Source: Phaeosaccion multiseriatum
Lineage: Eukaryota; Ochrophyta, other classes
Reading direction: 5' to 3'
DNA: 64,000 nucleotides
NCBI GenBank assembly: GCA_965112735.1
Contig: OZ218951.1
Coordinates: forward strand, 1,798,001-1,862,000
Within the stretch, counting starts at the first letter, position 1. The number at the start of each line of letters is the position of its first letter. The position numbers and the translations under genes are program-made. The notes beneath the pieces are model-generated. The model saw nothing but the letters and a program-made list of their open reading frames with translations. It ran no database searches and had not been told where the DNA came from. Below are positions 56,301 through 64,000 of the stretch, piece after piece.

Positions 56301-58470
56301 GATTCACACCCGTACACAGGTCCACGACTTGGCGCATGCACCAGTCCAGCGCACTCGTCGGGAGCGCATTCACCTTGTCCACCCATTCCGCTTCTTGCAT
56401 CGACCCGTGGCCGAACGGGTCCAGCAGAGGATTATCCGATGCCGACGCCTCTGCTGCCTCTGTCTCTGCAACTGTTGCTGCCGCACCTCCTGCCACTCCT
56501 CCCTCAGCCCTTGTTTCGAACACAATTTCAAAAACGTCGTCATCATTCAACCCGCCCATCCTTCCCTTCTTTGTGGTCAGAGGCTCCCTCTCGCACCCCT
56601 CTTCTTTTCTCTGCTCCGCGCCTTCTGCTACACTTTCCCCACATTCCCCCGCCTCCTCCTCCTCCTGCTGCTGCTGCTGCCGCTGCCGCTGCCGCTCCCT
56701 CCAGAACCAGAGGCCCGCGTCGATGTGAGTGATCTCATTGAGTTGCGATTCGTACAAGTCCTTGAGAGAGTCGAGGTTCTTCTTCATCAGCTGCTTGCTC
56801 TCCTCCAGCTTCCCCCTCATGCCCCCTTCTTCCTCCCCCCCCCCCCCTTCCCCGACCTCGTTGGGCGTAAGCAGGCCCTTTGCGAAGAGCCCCTGCAGCA
56901 TGTGGTATACCTTGCCCAGCACGGCAGACGCCACCTCCTCCGGGACCTTGGCGGTCGTAGCGACGCTCTGAGTCCAAGCCAAGGGGATGCGCAGCCCCGC
57001 CGAGGCCTCGCTACCTGCTGCTACTGTTGCTCCTGCTCCGGACTTCGCCACGCCTTCCGTGCCTCCTCCCTGCCCAGCACTTAATGCGGTCGAAGGAGCA
57101 TCCGTAGCAGCGGCAACGGAAGAGGCTTCAGCGGAAGATGCAGTCGCTGCCGCCGCTGCCGCAGCCGCAGGATGTGGTGGTACGTCGACTCCTCCTCCTC
57201 CGCGGATCATTCCCAGCGCAAAGACTGTCTCGAACTCAATAGTACCCATCGCCCCCGATCCCCCTTCTGCCCCTCTGGCATCCTCCCCCGCTGCTGTGAG
57301 CAACGCCATCGCGGTGCTGCCCCTGCCTGAGCTCACTGCGCTGCCCGGGGGAGGGTCGGCCCCGCCGCACAGACAGGGAGAGATGACGAGCGCCGCCACC
57401 AGGGCACTGATGCTCGAGGTCACTTTCACGACAGAGTTTGGGCTGCTGCTGCTGCTCGTGCTGCTGCTGCGGCTGCGGGTGCCCGTTCCCCCGCCCGCTC
57501 CATCTTCAATGGCGTGTTGGCGCTGCTGCGAACGTGTGAAGAGCAGCATGAGGTACCACCCTACTTCACTTGCCATACTTCGGTACTCTGCTTCTTCCGC
57601 TGCCGCTGCTGCTGCTGCTTTCGGCTCTGACTCATGCTCTTTCAGCTGCTGCTGTCGCTGTAGTCGCAGAGCCCGCAACTGGAGGGAGCACACGCGTTGG
57701 AAGAGCCCCTCCCACATACCCGACAGGCACGTGCCCATCACAAGCTGCGACTTTAACGCAAGTGCAGCTGCATTGGTGTACTCCACACTTGGGGTCGAAG
57801 GAAGTGACGACACGGTGGGCTGAGCCTGCAAGACGGTGGCGAAAGTCGGTATGGTCTTGAGAAAGCCTTTGATGCCCACATCCGTGGCTCCAAGGAGGGC
57901 ATTCAAACTCCGCCGCACACTTTCACGAGAGATTCCGTCGCTGCTTCTGCTGCTGCTATCTACTAGCTGCATAAATACGGCGGCCGCTACGGACAGTCTC
58001 TGGCAGTAGCTCGCCTCCTGGGCGGGGGAAGCCTGATGGTAAGAAAGAAGGGGAGCAAGTCTTCCGCGTGAGTGCAAGTGTGGGACGGCACTAGATTGAA
58101 AGAAGAATTCATTGCCCTAGAGCGACACGCCATCAAGAGGCTTCCGGGAAGGTCAAGAGGGGGATAAGGCGGGGGGGGGGGGGGGGTTGGGGAGACAAAC
58201 CAAGTTCACAGGCAAGCAAAGCCGTCCCCTCTCTACACCAACCTTTTGATACTGCTTCTGCTTCCGGGAGTCTCCCACTTCCGGTTGTCGTTGATGCCGC
58301 CACTGCCCTGGCTGACGCCGCAGCTGCATCCGGCCCGCCGCTGCCAAGACCCTCAACTTGGCTCGTGCTCCCTCCAGCTCCGCGGGTTTCAAGTCCAGGG
58401 CCGCGCTGGCTGCTTTCAAGACTAGCTCCCGCACATCCTCCTCCTCGTCGTCCCCTCCATTCTTCTCCAT
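53003..58470 (-). CDS. RBR: Retinoblastoma-related protein (pocket protein)
   Basis: Exons 58243-58470, 55039-58032, 54588-54860 and 53003-54367; phases close, giving 1619 aa, far longer than human RB (928). Pocket proteins repress E2F/DP and gate the G1/S transition. Pocket A: LMACSLEVVLES (about 737), SLSWVLDALELDPVDMMRVV (about 831), EHMQRVQAELVSNLVWS. Pocket B: FLELFTRKLVLYCADMINRM (about 1015), VLHCITKHYGMLEGRHLDQ, then across the splice IIICSAYSICRI, SVIKAYSDLLEE, and DIISFYNKVYLYAAKDFILD. Downstream, HRILNNISVKVV and SAVNRACRKR resemble the post-pocket segment. Poly-Gln/His blocks near the C-terminus and Ala, Gly and Glu inserts within the spacer add length. The exon 1 donor (GTTGGT) is weak, and Met 58569 is an alternative start. 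Head-to-head with the SOD-repeat gene. Confidence 0.9.
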
Positions 58471-58864
58471 GTCAGATGGAAGCCACACCACTAACGAGAG
58501 GGGAAGGGAGGGGATGAGGAAGTAAGTTTCTTGGCAAGGCCAGTGTGAGAATGCTTTCCGGGAGGCCACGAATAGGGCGGCGGGGCGGGAATCTCAGAGT
58601 CTTTCGGTGCTGATCTCTCACGGCTATGTTAGGAAGCAGGGGGGCAACCTCTCTCTGTCATACTCGTTGCATCCCCTTTCTGGCGGGATGCAATGAAGTA
58701 TCTCCACCCCGGGGAGGTACGTAAGGACACGTAAGCAAACGGACGCCATCTGTGGTCGAAGCCGGATTACAACTGCTCTTCCTTTTCACTATTCGCCTTT
58801 TCTGCTTTTCACTTTTCAAGGACTCTCGTGCAATAAGAGGATAGGAAACACAGATGATAATAAT
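58471..58864. promoter_or_regulatory. Divergent region between RB-related and SOD-repeat genes
   Basis: 394 bp between the two start codons. AT-richer just upstream of the SOD-repeat start (58835-58864). No E2F-like site could be assigned with confidence by eye. Confidence 0.4.
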
Positions 58865-59805
58865 ATGCGGGGCTGGAAAGCGCTCCTCGGCTTCTTCCTC
58901 GTGGGGACGCAGCAGCAGCTTGCCTCCGCTCAGCTTCTCTGGACCTCTCTGGGCCGCTATCCCGGCGCCGACGATGCTCGGGTCAATGGCACAATAGTGT
59001 TCAGCAATGCCTTTAACGAGTTGACACCAGTGGGAGGGGTGAGGATGGGGGGAACTATTGTAGGGCTGGAGGCCAGCGCGACGGGCGGCATTCACGTGCA
59101 TGAAGGTAAAGGCGGAGGTCCAAAGTCCTCTTTATTTTATTTTTTTATTTGGTTCTAACGCCATTTAATGTTATTCGCCCTCGGGACCTCCCTCCTCCGC
59201 AGGCTTCACGTGCTCCGACGCAGAAGAGGTCGGGGGGCACTACTACACGGACGACATTGGCTTTGACCCTTGGGAAACCACCACTTGGGCCTCCGATGAG
59301 AATGGAGTGGCCTCCCTCGGAGTCTACGTCCCTTTCTACACGTTGAGTGAAGCATTCCCCATTGCGGGACGGGCCGTAGTCGTGCATAACTCCGACGGGG
59401 ATCGAGTGGCCTGCGGGCTGCTTGCCGTGACCAGTGGGGAGGTGATTGAGCTGGGACGGTACCCGGGATACTCAGCGTCGGGCTTCAACACCAGCGGCAC
59501 CCTCGTCGTGGAGGAGACGGACAGCGGAGTCAGCATCACCGGTACGGTGGGCGGCGTTGATGAGAGCTCTATGGGCGGACTGCACGTGCACTCAGGCTGG
59601 ACATGTGACGACGCCTCGGGGGTGGGGGGGCATTACTGGGAGACTGGGGAGGACCCCTGGACCGACGAGTGGACCTCGGACGAGAATGGCGCAGCCTTGG
59701 TGTCTCTCAGTCAGGAAAGCTTCTCTCTGCATGACAGCCTGCCCGTGTCCGGTCGGGCCTTTGTGGTGCACGCTGCTAACGGCTCAAGGTGAGTGGACAC
59801 CGCTC

Positions 59806-59841
<36 letters not shown>

Positions 59842-62659
59842 GTGTTGGTGGTGGTGGTGGTGGTGGTGGTGGTGGCGGTGGTAAATGGCCCATGATTGCC
59901 GTTCTGCCGCGTGCCCATTCCGCTTGGTTCTGTGGCGCAGCTGCAGAGCTCACCCCCTGTCTTTATATTCACCAATACCTCTCTCTCCCATATCGCCTGG
60001 CTCCTCATCACGCTTGCTCTTTCTTGCCGTGTACGTCCCTCCAACGACCCGCTCACCAACACACACAGGACGGCATGTGGCATTGTCGGCTCCGGCAAGA
60101 CTGCCTGGACCTCGCTGGGCCTCTATCCCGACGCGGAAGACGCTGGAGTCAACGGCACTGTCGTGTTCACCCTTGCCAACGCCACTGTGGACGAAGGCGG
60201 GGTGATAATGGGTGGAACCCTTGTAGGGCTTGAGGCCGGTGCGACGGGCGGCATTCACGTGCATGAAGGTATGGCGAGTGTCCCTGTGTGGATACCGAAG
60301 AGTGTTGCTGGTTTGGAGCGGCGATACTTTTTAGAGATACCATGATACACTCACTCATTCGCCCTCCCCTCTGTCCTGGCTCCTCCTCCCTCCTCCGCAG
60401 GCTTTACGTGCTCCGACGCAGAAGAGGTCGGGGGGCACTACTACACGGACGACATTGGCTTTGACCCTTGGGAAACCACCACTTGGGCCTCCGATGAGAA
60501 TGGAGTGGCCTCCCTCGGAGTCTACGTCCCTTTCTACACGTTGAGTGAAGCATTCCCCATTGCGGGACGGGCCGTAGTCGTGCACAACTCCGACGGGGAT
60601 CGAGTGGCCTGCGGGCTGCTTGCCGTGACCAGTGGGGAGGTGATTGAGCTGGGACGGTACCCGGGATACTCAGCGTCGGGCTTCAACACCAGCGGCACCC
60701 TCGTCGTGGAGGAGACGGACAGCGGAGTCAGCATCACCGGTACGGTGGGCGGCGTTGATGAGAGCTCTATGGGCGGACTGCACGTGCACTCAGGCTGGAC
60801 ATGTGACGACGCCTCGGGTGTGGGGGGGCATTACTGGGAGACTGGGGAGGACCCCTGGACCGACGAGTGGACCTCGGACGACAATGGCGCAGCCTTGGTG
60901 TCTCTCAGTCAGGAAGATTTCTCTCTGCGTGACAGCCTGCCCGTGTCCGGTCGGGCCTTTGTGGTGCACGCTGCTAACGGCTCAAGGTGAGTGGACACTG
61001 CCGCTTTGCTGCTGCTGGTGTTGGTGTTGGTGGTGTTGGTGGTGGTGGTGAACGAGGACTCGTGATTGCCACGGAACCGGCCCTTGCTGCTGGCTACGTA
61101 TTCACCGATGTGCATCTGTATCTATGTGGTGCCGCCTGGCTTCTCATGACGCTCACCTGTTCTCTCTCTCTCAATCTCTTCCCCCCGCCTCTCTCCCCCT
61201 CTCTCTCCGTCTCTCTCCACTTCCTCACCATGACCCTCACTCGCTCTCAATGACGTCCCCCATAGGATGGCATGTGGCATTATCGGCTCCGGCAAGACTG
61301 CCTGGACCTCGCTGGGCCTCTATCCCGATGCGGAAGACGCTGGAGTCAATGGCACTGTCGTGTTCACCCTTGCCGACAACGCCACTGTGGACGAAGGCGG
61401 GGTGATAATGGGTGGAACCCTTGTAGGGCTGGAGGCCAGCACGACGGGCGGCATTCACGTGCATGAAGGTATGGCGAGAGCCCAAATGTTCCGTGGTTGT
61501 TAACGCTGTTCTAATGCCATGATACCCCTACTCATTCGCCCTCCCCTCTGTCCTGGCTCCTCCTCCCTCCTCCGCAGGCTTCACGTGCTCCGACGCAGAA
61601 GGGGTCGGGGGGCACTACTACACGGACGACATTGGCTTTGACCCTTGGGAAACCACCACTTGGGCCTCCGATGAGAATGGAGTGGCCTCCCTCGGAGTCT
61701 ACGTCCCTTTCTACACGTTGAGTGAAGCATTCCCCATCGCGGGCCGGGCCGTAGTCGTGCACAACTCCGACGGGGATCGAGTGGCCTGCGGGCTGCTTGC
61801 CGTGACCAGTGGGGAGGTGATTGAGCTGGGACGGTACCCGGGATACTCAGCGTCGGGCTTCAACACCAGTGGCACCCTCGTTGTGGAGGAGACGGACAGC
61901 GGAGTCAGCATCACCGGTACGGTGGGCGGCGTTGATGAGAGCTCTATGGGCGGACTGCACGTGCACTCAGGCTGGACATGTGACGACGCCTCGGGTGTGG
62001 GGGGGTATTACTGGGAGACTGGGGAGGACCCCTGGACCGACGAGTGGACCTCGGACGACAATGGCGCAGCCTTGGTGTCTCTCAGTCAGGAAGGCTTCTC
62101 TCTGCATGACAGCCTGCCCGTGTCCGGTCGGGCCTTTGTGGTGCACGCTGCTAACGGCTCAAGGTGAGTGGACACCGCTCTTGCTGCTGCTGTTGGTGTT
62201 GGTGTTGTTGTTGGTGTTGGTGGTGGTGGTGGTGGTGGTGGTGGTGGTGGTGGTCAATGAGGACTCGTGATTGCGGCTAAGCCGCACGCCCAGTAAGCTT
62301 CCTCCAGGACGAAGTCGCGGCTATCGGTGTTCCAATGGCCCCTCACTACGTTCATGCGCGCACACACGCGCACTCACACGCATGCACACACGCACACACG
62401 CACACACGCACACGCACACACGCACACGCATACGCGCGCACACACACACAGGACCGCATGTGGCATTGTGTCTTCACAGGTATCCATGAGCAAAGCTGCC
62501 TCAGTAGGGACCTCTGCAGATGGGGATGCTCCAGAGTCCGATCCGGTGGATGAGGCAGGCGAGAACAGCGCTGTTGCTCAAGGAGGAAGCTGCCATCGTG
62601 GCTGGCTTGGCGGGGTCTGGAGCTTCCTGGCGGGTGCACTGGTGCTCATGTTGTGGTAG
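58865..62659 (+). CDS. Extracellular Cu-only-SOD-like repeat protein, six domains
   Basis: Exons 58865-59105, 59203-59788, 60069-60268, 60401-60986, 61266-61468, 61578-62163 and 62452-62659; phases close, giving 869 aa. Signal peptide MRGWKALLGFFLVGTQQQLASA, six Cu/Zn-SOD-fold domains, then an Asp/Glu/Ser linker and hydrophobic end VWSFLAGALVLMLW, suggesting a GPI or membrane anchor. Each domain keeps HVHEG or HVHSG, GGHYY or GGHYW (GGYYW in domain 6) and VVVH or VVH, i.e. the copper histidines, with R-x-ACG near the end and the cysteine pair. The Zn-loop HxxD ligands are absent, as in Cu-only SODs and the tandem CSRP proteins of animals. Exons 2, 4 and 6 are each 586 bp and almost identical. 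Superoxide dismutation is an inference. Confidence 0.88.
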
Positions 62660-63168
62660 GGTATAATGGCGGTGCGTTGGTGGGTGGGTGGGTGGGTGGG
62701 TGCGTGTTGATGCGTTCAATAGAATTGACTTGACCCAAGTGAGGCCGTGCAGAGGACGAAGGGTCGCTGAGGTAGGCTTCTGCTGGTCGCCTCCCTTCCC
62801 TCGAGGTTATGCGCGTATGGCCCCCTACAGGGGGGGTAAAGCCCTGCTTGCCGGTCCGCTCTTGGAAGAGAATCAATCACTGATTTTGGAGACTTACATA
62901 GATCTTGTACTCACATTAGAAAAATATACATACGATAGAAGAGAAGAGAAAGCCGAGAGAAGAGAGAAGAGAAGACAAGAGAAACGAGTGCTGCTGAGCT
63001 TGCAGCACTTGGAATCGAGCCCAAGCGGGACAAGACTAATAGACACCCCCATCAACAATCAACAATCCAAAACAATAAGACACAACCCTTACCCAAGAAC
63101 CCAAGAGCAAAGAATCATGCAAATTGTCGCCATCCTTGACCGCTTCTTCACGTCCACGCATTCCTCTC
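62660..63168. other. Convergent intergenic region
   Basis: Between the SOD-repeat gene and the ankyrin-like gene. (GGGT)n at 62680-62701, then A/G-rich sequence (62880-63000). No gene seen. Confidence 0.5.
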
Positions 63169-64000
63169 TCAGTCCTCGCAGTCACAGGGGTGGCCATTCG
63201 CGTGCACCCACTGCTTCATCTCCTCGAAGGTCACATTCCTCCCTGCCTCCCACGCACCCACTTTGAGCAGCACCTCAGGGCAAGAGAGTGCGCCCCATGG
63301 ACACACAACGCTCTCCGATCGCAGCCACTGCAAGACCGTCAGGCTCTTCGCGGCCTCGACCGCAACCTCACAGACCATTTCGTCCCAGTCGCACAGGTCA
63401 CGAGCGTTTGCGTGCAGCCAGCGCAGCACCTCCAAGTGCCCCCTCGTCGAGGCCCACATCGCCCCCCATCGCCACTCGCTGTCTCCCTCTGCCGCCTCCA
63501 GCTCAGGCCTGACCCTGGGGTGAGTCAGAAGCATCTGCAGCACATTGACATGTCCCTCTTGGGCAGCCCACACCCACACACTCGCATCGAATGGGGCGTT
63601 CGCCTCATCCAACAGCAGCCACGTGAGCATGTCCACGTCCCCTCTCTGTGCGGCCTCGCCACAAGTCGTCTCGTTCCACGGGCAGGGGCCTCTGTCCGGC
63701 AGATTTCCCGATCGGAGCCACTTGAGAATGCTCAGGCCGTGTTTGGCGTTTCGGGCAGCAGCTGCGCACACGTCCTCATCCCATGCACAGCCGTTGCGAT
63801 GGAGGACCTCGCAGGCGCTCACGTCCCCCCACCAAGCTGCAGCTCTGAACGTGTCGACGGTCAATGGACAGCCCTGCGTGATGGCCCAGTTGAGGCACGC
63901 CACAGATCCCAGTACGCTTCGACGAAGAGCCGTCTCCAACCCAGGATATGCGGCGCTGTACACTCGCCTCCAATCCTTGCTGACGGCAGCGACGAAGACG
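63169..64000 (-). CDS. Ankyrin-like repeat protein (5' end outside window)
   Basis: Open from the window edge to the stop at 63169, at least 276 aa. Repeats of about 33-36 residues with the pattern C-W-(D/N)-E-x2-C-x2-A-A-x-(R/G)-G-(D/H)-(V/L)-x-(M/V)-L-x-W-L, e.g. CPWNETTCGEAAQRGDVDML, SVWVWAAQEGHVNVLQMLL, GAMWASTRGHLEVLRWLHAN and DWDEMVCEVAVEAA. This Trp/Cys-rich ankyrin variant is common in large protist and algal families. The upstream VFVAAVSKDWRRVY looks like the end of an F-box-like segment, suggesting an F-box/ankyrin arrangement, but the start is missing. Confidence 0.75.
   Translation of the reverse strand, partial: VFVAAVSKDWRRVYSAAYPGLETALRRSVLGSVACLNWAITQGCPLTVDTFRAAAWWGDVSACEVLHRNGCAWDEDVCAAAARNAKHGLSILKWLRSGNLPDRGPCPWNETTCGEAAQRGDVDMLTWLLLDEANAPFDASVWVWAAQEGHVNVLQMLLTHPRVRPELEAAEGDSEWRWGAMWASTRGHLEVLRWLHANARDLCDWDEMVCEVAVEAAKSLTVLQWLRSESVVCPWGALSCPEVLLKVGAWEAGRNVTFEEMKQWVHANGHPCDCED

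Noticed and set aside
56281-57823. Plus-strand ORFs opposite the RB-related exon
   Set aside because: Antisense shadows of the long pocket-protein exon; composition is the complement of the coding frame.
59801-59880. Copy of the dispersed motif in an SOD-repeat intron (GCTGTTGGTGTTGG)
   Set aside because: Resembles only the GTTGGTG segment within a GGT repeat; lacks GATACAG and its reverse complement.
58865-62659. CHRD (chordin) domain repeats
   Set aside because: CHRD also has a G-x-H-V/I-H-like motif, but the downstream GGHYY, VVVH and R-x-ACG elements match Cu/Zn-SOD fold spacing better.

Overview
The window is nuclear DNA of a unicellular eukaryote, not a prokaryote. Genes are split by many short introns with GT(AG/RAG)...AG borders, and no operon structure is visible. 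Two points suggest a photosynthetic lineage with a red-derived secondary plastid, perhaps a stramenopile: a triose-phosphate-translocator family carrier, and a small protein with a signal-peptide-like leader ending in a C-W-A-F motif. That placement is inference; nothing in the window fixes the species. GC is high, and both introns and exons are full of microsatellites (CAG/CTG, GGA, GGT, CA, GGAA).

Layout: 1-5917 (-) a kinesin-3 type motor with a tail exon open for 3.8 kb that runs off the left edge; 6276-10437 (+) an EF-hand, coiled-coil, WW-like and zinc-ribbon protein; 11682-13413 (-) and 13620-15507 (+) two head-to-head calmodulin-dependent-type kinases; 15920-25245 (-) a telomerase reverse transcriptase (TERT) about twice the usual size; 25246-28258 a gene-poor stretch with a hypothetical ORF, a nested inverted repeat, a duplicated gene fragment and decayed coding sequence; 28259-30499 (-) a CHID1-like GH18-fold protein; 30650-32963 (+) a triose-phosphate-translocator family protein; 33337-34771 (-) a probable plastid single-span protein; 35824-37656 (-) an aminoglycoside/choline-kinase-like protein; 38210-38807 (-) a YCII-like protein; 38977-40358 (+) an unknown multi-pass membrane protein; 40985-42816 (-) a third CaMK paralog; 43250-46220 (+) MEMO1; 47483-48388 (+) a low-molecular-weight tyrosine phosphatase; 49289-52542 (-) arginase; 53003-58470 (-) a retinoblastoma-related protein; 58865-62659 (+) a six-domain Cu-only-SOD-like repeat protein; 63169-64000 (-) an ankyrin-like protein cut by the right edge.

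I joined the exons by hand from splice sites, reading-frame phase and family alignment recalled from knowledge. Except where stated, phases close exactly. Many neighbours are divergent pairs 150-430 bp apart. The most unusual signals are a 20-bp DNA motif (core CAGTTGGTGATACAG) scattered in both orientations and several frames inside the kinesin and TERT coding exons, always beside CAG/CTG tracts; the 2.4-kilo-residue TERT; and the SOD-repeat gene built from three almost identical 586-bp exons.
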